Assembly (NCBI RefSeq): GCF_000226255.1
Contig: NZ_AGFG01000056.1
Span: 1-41,427, forward strand
DNA length: 41,427 nucleotides
Direction of reading: 5' to 3'
Source of the DNA: Desulfovibrio sp. A2
GTDB lineage: Bacteria; Desulfobacterota; Desulfovibrionia; Desulfovibrionales; Desulfovibrionaceae
Each line of letters starts with the position of its first letter. Within the stretch, counting starts at the first letter, position 1. The position numbers and the translations under genes were made by a program. Positions 1 through 7,629 of the stretch are shown here, in pieces. The notes beneath the pieces were generated by a model. That model did no database searches and was not told where the DNA came from. It worked only from the letters and a program-made list of their open reading frames with translations.

Positions 1-40
1 CCCTCCCCCGAACCCCCTCCCTCCTTCCTCAAAACTTTTC
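1..40 (+). repeat. Tail of a dispersed terminator-like repeat (copy 1, truncated by window edge)
   Basis: C-rich run with CCCGAACCCC, CTCCCTCC and then CAAAACTTTT. It matches the tail that follows the perfect palindrome at the right end of the window (41298-41330) and, on the opposite strand, the sequence beside 147-182. The palindromic half would lie left of the window. Probably downstream of a plus-strand gene outside the window (inference). Confidence 0.5.
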
Positions 41-120
41 AACGGTGGGGCACGGCCAAGGGGCAGGAGTGGCTTGCTCAGGGCAGGATGGCGTCTCTGT
101 TACGCCAAGGCGCGGCCCCA

Positions 121-182
121 ACCAAAAAGTTTGCGGGATGGGGGTCGGGGGGAAGGGAGCTTTTTAAAGCTCCCTTCCCCCC
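121..182 (-). terminator. Intrinsic terminator / dispersed repeat copy 2, downstream of the FAD/Fe-S oxidoreductase
   Basis: A perfect inverted repeat has 17-nt arms at 147-163 and 166-182, built on GGGGGGAAGGGAGCTTT. Read on the minus strand it is followed by CCCCATCCCGCAAACTTTTT, ending in a T-run near 125-130. It starts about 30 nt after the stop codon of the minus-strand gene, the right place for its terminator. The tail is shared with copies at 1-40 and 41256-41330. Confidence 0.75.
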
Positions 183-211
183 GGTTCGTTCTTTCAGTCT
201 TTCGCTGCTTC

Positions 212-3200
212 TTACAGCGTGGAATCATCCACCACGCGCACGCCGCCCTCATCCTTGGCCTGGTCGGCGGCCTTGCGCAGGATCTTGCGCCAGTCCGCGC
301 CCTTGGCCAGTTCCGCCAGCCATTCCAGGGTATGCAGCACGGGGCGCTTGTCCTTCAGGGCCAGCATGGTGCGCTTGATGCCCACCTTGCACGAGGGGCA
401 GCCCACGATGACGGGCGCGCCGTCGGCGTAGGTCATGAAGTCCGCCTCAAGGCGCATGCGCTTGCGGGCGCGCAGCTTGTTGTAGATGGCGGGCGAGGTC
501 ATGGCCCCCATGCCCGATTCTCCGCAGCAGCCGGGATTGACGCGTATCTTCGCGCCGGTGAAGGCGGCCACGGCCTGTGCGTAGATGTTGGCGGCCTTGC
601 CCTTGTGCACGCCTACCCATTCCGCATGGCACGAGGGGTGGTAGAGCACCTCGGTACCGGCGGCGGGCTTGGCCGCGCCGGTAAGGGCGTCGGCGGGCAG
701 CCGTTCCAGCAGGAACTGCACCATGTCCTGATGGTGCATGGCCGGGGCGTCGCCGCGCGCGGCGAGCAGTTCGTGGCGCTGGATGCCGTCGCGGCACGAG
801 CCGCAGGCGGTGATGACGTGGGTGACGTTGAGGCCCGCCGCGCGCGCCTTGTCCAGCGCGTGCTGGATGGCCTGCACGTTGCGGTCGCGGTTGGCGGCGA
901 AGGCGTTGTCGGCCCCGGCGGACAGCAGCGGGTAGCCGCAGCACAGGTGCTGTTCCGGCATGACCACGGCCACGCCGGACTTCAGCATCAGCATCAGCCC
1001 GGCCAGGCCGATGTTGCGGTAGAACAGGCCCGCGCCGCAGCCGGGGAAGTAGAACACCGCCTCCACGGGCGTGCCCTGCTGCTTCGCGCGTTCTCGGGCG
1101 CTGGCGGGCACGAAGATGCCGCCTTTGCCGAGGTGCAGGGTTTCCGCAAGGTTCTTGTAGCCCACTTCCGGGCCGGGCCCGGCAAACAGCGGGCTTTCGA
1201 AGCGTTCGCGCCACCCGGCGGGCACAAGGCCCACGAAGCGGTTCTGAAAACGCTGGCCCATGGACGCGGCCTTGGCCGCGCGGGGCGCGCGCGACGACGG
1301 ATCGGCCGCAAGCCATTCCAGCACCTTGCGCTTGATGGGGTGCCCGCCCGCGTTCTCCGATTCCAGAAAGGCGCGCATGGCCAGGGCCACGCCGGACGAA
1401 TCGATCTTCACCGGACAGACCGAGGTGCAGCGGCCGCAGCCGGTGCAGTGCTCCATCATGGTGCGCAACTCGCCCAGCAGGAAGGGGTCCGGCCGGCCCT
1501 TGTTGACCTGCGAATAGTACACCGCCTCCACCAGCGCGCCGAGGGCGATGTTCTTGTTGCGCGGGTGGTATTGCAGCGACTGTTCCGGGTAGAACATGGG
1601 GCAGACCTGCTTGCACTTGCCGCAGCGGGTACAGATCTGCACGTTGGCCAGCAGCTGGATGAGCCGTTCCTTGTCGGGCAGGCCGCTCTGGCGGATGTCC
1701 TCGATGAGCCGGTTGAACGAAAAGGTAAACGGGCGCACCGGCAGTTCGCGCTGGGTCAGCTTGGCCGGGTTCAGCACGTTGCGCGGGTCCACGCGCTCCT
1801 TGAAGGCGCGCAGGGCGTCCATCTTCTCCTTGCGCAGGAAGGCGATCTTGGTGATCCCGATGCCGTGCTCGCCGGAAACCTCGCCGCCCACCTCCTGGGC
1901 CTTGGCCATGACGCGGTGGGCCACCTGCTCGGCATTGTGCAGCATGACCGGGTCGTTGGAGTTGACCGGTATGTTGACGTGACAGTTGCCGTCGCCCGCG
2001 TGCATGTGGCTGGCCACCTCGATGCGGGTGGCCTGCATGTGGTCCTTGATGCGCTCTATCTTGCGGGCCAGGGTGGGGTGCACGTTGGCCAGTTCGCCCA
2101 GAAAGACCACGGCGCGGATCTGCATTTCCTCGTCCGAGATGTCCTTGGCCGAAACCTCGCCCTTGGCCACCTTGGAGGCGTAGGTGAACTCGCGGTTGAA
2201 TTCCTTGTCGTCCAGCGGCATGCCCGCCAGGCGCCCTATTTCCTGCAGCGCCGTGCGGTAGGCGGCGGCCGCGCATTCCAGGTTCACCTGTTCGAGAAAG
2301 TCGGCGAACTCGGGCACGCCGTCGATGGGGATGACCACGTCCTCGTTGATCTTGAAGCCCGAGGTGCGGCGGGCGATGGCGGAGAGCTTGTGGCGGTCCT
2401 CCCAGAAGACTTCCGCCTCCTTCTCGTCGCGCGCGGCAAAGATGTCCGCCCCGTCGTAGGGGTTCACGATGTCCAGTATCTGGTGCACGGCGCGGTCCAG
2501 ATGGAACTCGTCGTCGCCGTCCAGCTGCACGATGAGCACCGAAATGGGGTCGCCCTCGTACTCCGTGGATTTCTTTTTGTATTCTATGGCCTTGACGTAC
2601 TTGGAGTTGAACTCCTCCAGGGCCGATATCTTCACGTGGTCGCCTTCGCGGCGGATGGTGTCGCGGTAGCCCACCACGTCCTTGATGACCTGCATGGCGC
2701 TGTTCATGGAACGCCCGAAGAATTCCAGCACCAGCACGCGCGAGTGGGCGGGCTTCTTGTGCAGCACGAAGCAGGCCTCGACGATGATGCCGTCCACGCC
2801 TTCCTTCTGCATGCCGGGCAGGCCGCCCAGGGTCTTGTTGGTCACGTCCTTGCCAAGGCCGGGCAGGCGGATTTCGTCGCCGCGCAGGGAAACCACGTTG
2901 CGCACGCCGCCGCTCAGGTCGCGGATCTCGAAGGTGGCCGTCTCGCCGGGCATGATCTTGTGGCGCGGGTGGTTCACGCGGGCCACGTCGATGATCTCGC
3001 CGGTGGGGGTGACCATGCGCCACGAGAGCAGGTTGTCCAGGGTGGTGCCGTACTCGAAGGCAAAGGGGCCGCCCGCGTTCTCGGCGATGTTGCCGCCGAT
3101 GGACGAGGCCAGCTTGGAGGCCGGGTCCACGGTGAACAGCAGGCCCTTCTTGCCCGCGGCCGCGATGGCGTCGTTGGTGATCACGCCCGCCTCGCAGCAC

Positions 3201-3814
3201 AGCACCTTGTTCTGTTCGTCGATGCTGACGATGCGGGTGAGGCGGCCAAGGCTGAGGATGACCGTGCGCTTGCGGGCGGGCACGGCCCCGCCGGTCAGAC
3301 CCGATCCGCCGCCGCGCGGGATGATGGCGAACTTCATCTCGTTGGCCAGCTTGACCACCGCGCTGACCTGTTCGGCCGTGGCGGGGCTGACCACGAGCAT
3401 GGGCAGTTCCATGCGCAGGTCGGTGGCGTCCGTCGAGTTTTCCACCAGCGCGCCGGGGCGGGTGTCGATGCATTCGCGCGGCATGACGGCGGCCATGCGC
3501 TTCACCAGTTCGTCGCGGAAGGCCACCTCGGCCTCGTGCGCGCTCCAGAACATGGTGATGCCTTCGCCGATGCTGGTGGCGTAGTGGTGGGCCAGTGCCG
3601 CCTTTTCGCCCTCGAAACGCGCGCGAACGCTCGCCTTCACCGTTTCCGCGTCGATGAACGGGTTGTACACGACGAGAAACAGTTCTTCCGCGATTTCAAT
3701 GGCGAGATGGCGCACGGATTCCGGCCAATCCTCGAACTCGTCGAGGTTGATGCGCAGGATCCGGTTGACGACGAAATCCGCGGAAATGGAGATGTGCGGG
3801 CCTTTATGGGGCAT
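212..3814 (-). CDS. FAD-linked oxidase / 4Fe-4S / CCG-domain fusion oxidoreductase (D-lactate dehydrogenase-like)
   Basis: 1200 aa. Probably oxidises a 2-hydroxyacid such as D-lactate and passes electrons through Fe-S clusters to the membrane or another carrier (inferred from family). Seen: an N-terminal FAD_binding_4 domain with PRGGGSGLTGG at residues 166-176 and SSIGGNIAENAGGP at 237-250; an FAD-oxidase C domain with HMHAGDGNCHV near 603 and GEHGIG at 648-653; two 4Fe-4S motifs, CTRCGKCKQVCP (728-739) and CTGCGRCTSVCP (790-801); then two CCG-type cysteine domains with CCG at 958-960 and GCC at 1095-1097. This equals GlpD/LldE-type and GlcD/Dld-type subunits fused in one chain. It has no signal peptide or membrane segment, so it is probably cytoplasmic or membrane-attached. 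The ATG start follows GAGAGAG; a sigma70-like promoter lies 42 nt upstream. A similar large FAD/Fe-S protein exists in D. vulgaris; the substrate is not shown by sequence. Confidence 0.9.
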   Translation of the reverse strand: MPHKGPHISISADFVVNRILRINLDEFEDWPESVRHLAIEIAEELFLVVYNPFIDAETVKASVRARFEGEKAALAHHYATSIGEGITMFWSAHEAEVAFRDELVKRMAAVMPRECIDTRPGALVENSTDATDLRMELPMLVVSPATAEQVSAVVKLANEMKFAIIPRGGGSGLTGGAVPARKRTVILSLGRLTRIVSIDEQNKVLCCEAGVITNDAIAAAGKKGLLFTVDPASKLASSIGGNIAENAGGPFAFEYGTTLDNLLSWRMVTPTGEIIDVARVNHPRHKIMPGETATFEIRDLSGGVRNVVSLRGDEIRLPGLGKDVTNKTLGGLPGMQKEGVDGIIVEACFVLHKKPAHSRVLVLEFFGRSMNSAMQVIKDVVGYRDTIRREGDHVKISALEEFNSKYVKAIEYKKKSTEYEGDPISVLIVQLDGDDEFHLDRAVHQILDIVNPYDGADIFAARDEKEAEVFWEDRHKLSAIARRTSGFKINEDVVIPIDGVPEFADFLEQVNLECAAAAYRTALQEIGRLAGMPLDDKEFNREFTYASKVAKGEVSAKDISDEEMQIRAVVFLGELANVHPTLARKIERIKDHMQATRIEVASHMHAGDGNCHVNIPVNSNDPVMLHNAEQVAHRVMAKAQEVGGEVSGEHGIGITKIAFLRKEKMDALRAFKERVDPRNVLNPAKLTQRELPVRPFTFSFNRLIEDIRQSGLPDKERLIQLLANVQICTRCGKCKQVCPMFYPEQSLQYHPRNKNIALGALVEAVYYSQVNKGRPDPFLLGELRTMMEHCTGCGRCTSVCPVKIDSSGVALAMRAFLESENAGGHPIKRKVLEWLAADPSSRAPRAAKAASMGQRFQNRFVGLVPAGWRERFESPLFAGPGPEVGYKNLAETLHLGKGGIFVPASARERAKQQGTPVEAVFYFPGCGAGLFYRNIGLAGLMLMLKSGVAVVMPEQHLCCGYPLLSAGADNAFAANRDRNVQAIQHALDKARAAGLNVTHVITACGSCRDGIQRHELLAARGDAPAMHHQDMVQFLLERLPADALTGAAKPAAGTEVLYHPSCHAEWVGVHKGKAANIYAQAVAAFTGAKIRVNPGCCGESGMGAMTSPAIYNKLRARKRMRLEADFMTYADGAPVIVGCPSCKVGIKRTMLALKDKRPVLHTLEWLAELAKGADWRKILRKAADQAKDEGGVRVVDDSTL

Positions 3815-3855
3815 GGGCGGGCTCTCTCTCGGGTTGCGGTGAGAGGAAGCCGTTG

Positions 3856-3884
3856 ACTATAGGCGCGCGCGGCCCGGTTGGCAA
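3856..3884 (-). promoter_or_regulatory. Sigma70-like promoter for the FAD/Fe-S oxidoreductase
   Basis: On the minus strand, TTGCCA (3884-3879), a 17-nt spacer, then TATAGT (3861-3856). The leader would be about 35 nt before the ATG at 3814. Both hexamers are close to consensus in a region that is otherwise very GC-rich. Confidence 0.6.
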
Positions 3885-4241
3885 GTTGAGTGAGCGCACG
3901 ATTCTGCGGCGGGGGCCAGCGGGGGCCGGTTTGGGCCGGTTGGGGCCGGTGGAGGAAGGACGGGCGGCGAAGCGGGCGGGTGCGCGGGGCTGCATCGCCC
4001 TGCTGGCCGGTGCGTCGCCGGAAGGTGCGCGGCGCGTGCGGGATGCGGTGGGGGCAGGGCTGTCCGGCGCGCCGCTGAAAAAAGTTTTCCTGCCTTTTGG
4101 GCGTTTGTGTGGGCTATCGTCAGGTTGATGACGTTACGCCAACACGAGGATACTCTCTTGTGCGTCAATGTGTTATGTATAGTTTGTGCGTGCGAACAAT
4201 ACATGAGGACAGCATCATTAGGAGAATGTTAACTGTAAGAT
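3885..4241. other. Intergenic region, GC-rich half then AT-rich half, no gene seen
   Basis: Divergent gap between the oxidoreductase (minus) and the ATPase (plus). Up to about 4080 it is GC-rich and featureless apart from short GGGGCCGGT-type repeats. From about 4080 it becomes markedly AT-rich, with GAAAAAAGTTTTC and a TATAGT at 4178-4183 that lacks a well-spaced -35. No ORF here has plausible coding character. Confidence 0.5.
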
Positions 4242-4289
4242 CAATCAATTGATTGTAATTGACACATCAGCGCGATTGGTGTGTAGCGT
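4242..4289 (+). promoter_or_regulatory. Operator-like palindrome plus TTGACA upstream of the ATPase gene
   Basis: CAATCAATTGATTG (4242-4255) is a perfect 14-bp palindrome, immediately followed by a consensus -35 TTGACA (4259-4264). The only -10 candidate is TAGCGT (4284-4289) at 19-nt spacing, which is weak. The arrangement suggests a regulated promoter with an operator just upstream of -35 (inference). Confidence 0.4.
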
Positions 4290-4318
4290 GATGTAAGCTC
4301 CAGGAAAGGAGGGACGTC

Positions 4319-5836
4319 ATGTCACACGCACTGCCACGCGCCGATGTCATGGGACGCCTTGCCGCGGACAATCCGTGGTGGTCGGACGAACTGGCCCGGC
4401 CCTTTGCGGCGGAATTGCCGCAGCGCGACCATTTCGCGCCGTTTTTCGAGCTTGCCGCAGACTGTGCGCTGCACCGGGCCGTGGTGCTCATGGGGCCGCG
4501 CCGGGTAGGCAAGACCGTGTTGCTGCACCAGGTGGTGGACAACCTGCTGAAGCAGGGCGCGGAGCGCCGCCAGATCCTGTTCGCCACCCTGGACGCCCCG
4601 GCCTACACCGGGCTGGACCTTCTGGAATTCGTGGAGCTGGCCGCCGAGCTGGCCGGTTTCGACCCTACCCGGCCGGGGTGGGTCATCTTTGACGAAATCC
4701 AGTACATGCACAACTGGGAGCATGGGCTGGATGCGCTGGCCGCGCGCTGGCCCGCCCTGCGCTGCACCGCGTGCGGTTCCGCCGCGCCCGCCCTGCGCCG
4801 CATGGGCGACGCCGAGGCGGCCGGGCGCTTCGCCGTGTACATGCTGCCCCCGTTGTCCTTCGCCGAGTTCCTGCGCCTGTCCGGCGGGCAGCGCCGCGAC
4901 ATGAAGCAGCTGTTCACGCCGGAACGCATGGACGAACTGAACGAGTTGCTGGTGCGGTACATGAATTTCGGGGGCTACCCCGAGGCCGTGGTGTCCGAGC
5001 GGGTGCGTTCGGACATGACGCGCTTTCTGCGCAGCGAGATCATCGACCGGGTGCTGTGCAGCGACCTGCCCGGCCTGTACGGCATCTCGGACGTGCAGGA
5101 GCTGAACCGCCTGCTGGCCGTGCTGGCCCTGAACAGCGGGCGCGAGGTGACCCTGGAGGACCTGCGCGGCGAATCGGGCATCGCGGTGAACACCCTGAAG
5201 CGTTACCTGGATTATCTGGAAGCGGCCTTCCTGGTGGTGCGGCTGCGGCGCATCGACGACGCGGGCCGCCGCTTCCGGCGCGACCGCAGCTTCAAGGTGT
5301 ATCTGGCCAATCCCTCCATGCGCACGGCGCTGTTCGCGCCCATCACCGGGCCGGACGACCCGGCCCTGCAACCGCTGCTGGAAACCGCCGTGGTGGGGCA
5401 GCTGTTGTGCAGCCCGGCCCTGTCCAGCAACACCTGCTACGCCCGCTGGGACGGCGGCGAGGTGGCGCTGGTGGGCCTGCACCCGGTGCACGGCAAGCCG
5501 GTGCTGGCCTTCGACATCCGCTGGAGCGACGAGGGCATCGCCACGGGCAACGGGCGTTGCGGCGTGCGCAACGACGCCCCCGCCGCCGAGGACGCCACGC
5601 GCGCTTCGCGCAAGGCGGGCGGCAACGGTTCGGGCGCGCCCCTGCGGCCGCTGTTCGAGTTCGCCCGGCGGCACAACGTGCGCAAGGCCTACGTAACCAC
5701 CCGCTCCACCTTCACCGTGGGCGTGCAGGGGAATACGGAGTTTTCGTACCTGCCCGCGGGCATGCTGGCGTTCACCCTGTCCAGCCAGGCGGCGGAGCGG
5801 ATTTTCGCCAAGCTGGTTACGGCGGACTGCGGGTAG
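4319..5836 (+). CDS. AAA ATPase of the DUF4143 / COG1373 type
   Basis: 505 aa. Predicted P-loop ATPase of unknown cellular role; relatives are often linked to toxin-antitoxin-like or mobile contexts, but no partner is visible here. Seen: Walker A GPRRVGKT at 59-66, Walker B WVIFDEIQ at 121-128, TACGSAA at 150-156 where relatives usually have a TGS-type sensor, a winged-helix-like middle (about 255-310), and a C-terminal region where relatives carry an EVD...EVK nuclease-like motif. Here that reads GEVALV (380-385) and AFDIRW (397-402), so the acidic and lysine positions look lost. Residues about 405-445 are a low-complexity insert. Start: ATG with a strong AAGGAGGG seven bases upstream. Single gene, preceded by an AT-rich promoter region. 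Confidence 0.85.
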   Translation: MSHALPRADVMGRLAADNPWWSDELARPFAAELPQRDHFAPFFELAADCALHRAVVLMGPRRVGKTVLLHQVVDNLLKQGAERRQILFATLDAPAYTGLDLLEFVELAAELAGFDPTRPGWVIFDEIQYMHNWEHGLDALAARWPALRCTACGSAAPALRRMGDAEAAGRFAVYMLPPLSFAEFLRLSGGQRRDMKQLFTPERMDELNELLVRYMNFGGYPEAVVSERVRSDMTRFLRSEIIDRVLCSDLPGLYGISDVQELNRLLAVLALNSGREVTLEDLRGESGIAVNTLKRYLDYLEAAFLVVRLRRIDDAGRRFRRDRSFKVYLANPSMRTALFAPITGPDDPALQPLLETAVVGQLLCSPALSSNTCYARWDGGEVALVGLHPVHGKPVLAFDIRWSDEGIATGNGRCGVRNDAPAAEDATRASRKAGGNGSGAPLRPLFEFARRHNVRKAYVTTRSTFTVGVQGNTEFSYLPAGMLAFTLSSQAAERIFAKLVTADCG

Positions 5837-5912
5837 GGGCTATTTCTCAATTGTCTCATGGCAGATCGTTTCCTTGCCAGCAGAACGAGAATCCTCTTTG
5901 AGAAACAGCCCC
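5836..5912 (+). other. Long imperfect hairpin starting at the ATPase stop codon
   Basis: GGGGCTATTTCTCAA (5836-5850) pairs with TTGAGAAACAGCCCC (5898-5912), 14 of 15 positions. The loop holds further short complementary pieces (TCTCATGGCA with TGCCAGC...GAGA), giving a branched fold. It has no T-run directly after, so a simple terminator is not obvious. It could be the 5' part of a structured RNA or an mRNA-stabilising 3' end. Confidence 0.45.
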
Positions 5913-5981
5913 AGAGGCGCGGTGCGGGGCCGGGCGGGGAACAAGTTCGGGAAAGGGACAGGCAAGAGCGGAGTACGGGTG

Positions 5982-6013
5982 CCCGCCGCCCCCATCGTTT
6001 GTGGGGCGGCGGG
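5982..6013. other. GC-rich hairpin with 11-bp perfect stem
   Basis: CCCGCCGCCCC (5982-5992) pairs with GGGGCGGCGGG (6003-6013) across a 10-nt loop. It is flanked by direct repeats GAGTACGGG at 5971-5979 and 6024-6032. It is part of the structured stretch between the ATPase and the SnoaL-like gene. Confidence 0.5.
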
Positions 6014-6030
6014 ACGAATGCACGAGTACG

Positions 6031-6097
6031 GGGCGGTGCGCCGGTGGTGGAGCTTCTGTGGGGAAGCGGCGCCACGGGCGCACCGCCCGCATTTTTT
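6031..6097 (+). terminator. Intrinsic terminator with 12-bp stem and T6 run
   Basis: GGGCGGTGCGCC (6031-6042) pairs perfectly with GGCGCACCGCCC (6077-6088); a nested smaller stem fits in the loop. It is followed by GCATTTTTT, with the T-run at 6092-6097. The orientation fits termination of plus-strand transcription, 195 nt after the ATPase stop codon. This is far for a simple gene terminator and leaves room for a structured RNA. Confidence 0.6.
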
Positions 6098-6161
6098 GGG
6101 GGTGATGCGGAAGCGCGTGCCCTTCTGCCCGGCCCTTGCGGCGTAGTGTCCGGACCGACGT

Positions 6162-6491
6162 CTACGCGGTGATCTCCAGCCGGGTGATCAACCCGTCGGA
6201 CAGCCGGAAGGTGAAGTGCAGCGTTGCCGGGCTGCCCGGAAAGGCGCCGCTCACCGTGGCGGTGACCACGATGTCGTCTCCGGTTGTCTCGACGGACACG
6301 GGCACGGCCAGCGGCTGGTACTGGGCATGGGCTTGCGCCTCCCATTCCCGGATGGCCGCGTGGCCGCGCCGGTCCTGCTGTTCGTCGATCACCAGCGCGT
6401 CGGGCGCGAAGTGGCGTACCATGGCCGCGCCGTCGTGGGCGTTGGCCGTCGCGAAGTACCCCGCGATGGCGGGGGGCAGGTTCGGTGTCAT
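6162..6491 (-). CDS. SnoaL-like / NTF2-fold small protein
   Basis: 109 aa. Looks like a nuclear-transport-factor-2 fold (SnoaL-like) protein: N-terminal helix APAIAGYFATANAHD-type segment, the typical MVRHFAPDALVIDE strand-turn at about 24-37, HAAIREWEAQAHAQY at 44-58, and beta strands up to the C-terminus. Such proteins are isomerases, hydrolases or ligand binders; no catalytic assignment is possible. The start was chosen at the ATG after AAGGAGAACCCC; a longer frame upstream to 6635 has no ribosome site and a non-family sequence. Divergent from the MDR oxidoreductase, 166 nt apart, a common pairing in small redox or stress loci (inference). Confidence 0.75.
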   Translation of the reverse strand: MTPNLPPAIAGYFATANAHDGAAMVRHFAPDALVIDEQQDRRGHAAIREWEAQAHAQYQPLAVPVSVETTGDDIVVTATVSGAFPGSPATLHFTFRLSDGLITRLEITA

Positions 6492-6624
6492 GGGGTTCTC
6501 CTTGGTGCGGTTGGGTCGGCGGGTGCCGCCATGTTTCCGGTATGCGCCTCTCCACTGACAGCCCTGCGTCAGCAGGCGCGGGCCTGTGGACAGGACGGTG
6601 TCAGCAGGGGGCGGGCAAGGTGGG

Positions 6625-6641
6625 GACGTTTCCACAACGTC
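6625..6641. promoter_or_regulatory. Operator-like inverted repeat upstream of the MDR oxidoreductase
   Basis: GACGTT (6625-6630), 5-nt spacer TCCAC, AACGTC (6636-6641), a perfect inverted repeat just 5' of the ribosome site of the MDR gene in the 166-nt divergent gap. It may be a regulator site; the nearby WYL-family regulator is one candidate (inference only). No clear -35/-10 pair was seen in this gap. Confidence 0.35.
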
Positions 6642-6657
6642 AACTCAGGAGTCCCCC

Positions 6658-7629
6658 ATGTTTGCCGTGTACTGCGAACATCCCGATGACAGGAACCCGC
6701 TGTCCGCGCTGCGCACGGGCGAAATGCCCGCCCCTGCCATTCCCGAAGGCTGGGTGCGCGTGCGCGTCAGCCATGCCAGCCTGAACCGGCACGACATCTT
6801 CACCCTGCGCGGCATCACCGGGCAGGATACCCCCATCCCCTTTCCCATGATTCTCGGCAACGACGCGGCGGGCGCCCTCGACGACGGCACCCCCGTGGTG
6901 CTCTATCCGCTGCTGACCGATGACGGCCGCACCGGCGACGAGACGCTGGACCCCGGCTGGCACGTGCTGAGCGAAAAGGTGCCGGGCACCATGGCCGAAT
7001 ATGTGGCCGTGCCCGCGCGCAACTCCTTGCCCTTGCCCGAGGGGTTGTCGCCCCTGCATGCCTCGGTGTTGGGCACGGCGTGGCTTACGGCCTATCGCAT
7101 GCTGTTCGTGCGTTCCGGGCTGCGACCGGGGCAGACCATGCTGGTGCAGGGGGCCACCGGCGGGGTGGCCACGGCGCTCATCCAGATGGGCCGCGCGACG
7201 GGCATGGAGGTATGGGCCACCAGCCGGGGCCGCGACGGCATGGCGCTGGCGCTGCGCCTTGGCGCAGACCGGGTGTTCGCCGATGGGGCGGACCTTCCCC
7301 GCCCTGCGGACGCGGTGTTCGACAGTGCGGGCGCGGCCACCTGGGCACATTCGCTGCGCTGGGTGCGGCGCGGCGGCACCGTGGTGACCATGGGCGTGAC
7401 CACCGGGCACGAGGTGCGCATGGACCTTCTGCCGGTCATCGTGAACCAGATCGCCATCCGGGGTACCATCATGGGCACCCGCGACGAGATGCTGGACCTG
7501 ATCAACTTCGTGATGCGGCACGCCATCGTGCCGGAGATAGGCATGGTGCTGCCCATGGAACGGGCGGAAGAAGCCTTTGCGGAGATGTGCGCCGGGCGGG
7601 TGCGCGGCAAGATCGTGTTGACCCGTTAG
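6658..7629 (+). CDS. MDR-superfamily NADPH:quinone-reductase-like oxidoreductase
   Basis: 323 aa. A medium-chain dehydrogenase/reductase with a GroES-like N-terminal half and a Rossmann half carrying VQGATGGVA (163-171) for NADP(H). The position after the first strands reads SLNRHD (41-46), i.e. N-x-x-D instead of the catalytic Cys of zinc alcohol dehydrogenases. The four-cysteine structural-zinc lobe is replaced by a segment with no Cys (about 83-108). It is therefore probably a zinc-free quinone/enone-reductase type. Start: ATG preceded by AGGAG at the right spacing; an upstream in-frame ATG (6586) has no such site and adds 24 non-family residues. Divergent from a SnoaL-like gene. Confidence 0.85.
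   Translation: MFAVYCEHPDDRNPLSALRTGEMPAPAIPEGWVRVRVSHASLNRHDIFTLRGITGQDTPIPFPMILGNDAAGALDDGTPVVLYPLLTDDGRTGDETLDPGWHVLSEKVPGTMAEYVAVPARNSLPLPEGLSPLHASVLGTAWLTAYRMLFVRSGLRPGQTMLVQGATGGVATALIQMGRATGMEVWATSRGRDGMALALRLGADRVFADGADLPRPADAVFDSAGAATWAHSLRWVRRGGTVVTMGVTTGHEVRMDLLPVIVNQIAIRGTIMGTRDEMLDLINFVMRHAIVPEIGMVLPMERAEEAFAEMCAGRVRGKIVLTR

Noticed and set aside
74..3856. 1260-codon open frame on the plus strand opposite the FAD/Fe-S gene (and other long antisense frames such as 30625-33861, 9378-11618 and 27872-29674)
   Set aside because: Shadow frames of very GC-rich genes: no family motifs, His/Gly/Ala/Val/Arg-rich composition, while the opposite strand carries intact conserved domains.
3857..4204. 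Small minus-strand ORFs in the oxidoreductase/ATPase gap
   Set aside because: No ribosome site and no family sequence; they overlap promoter elements and the composition boundary.
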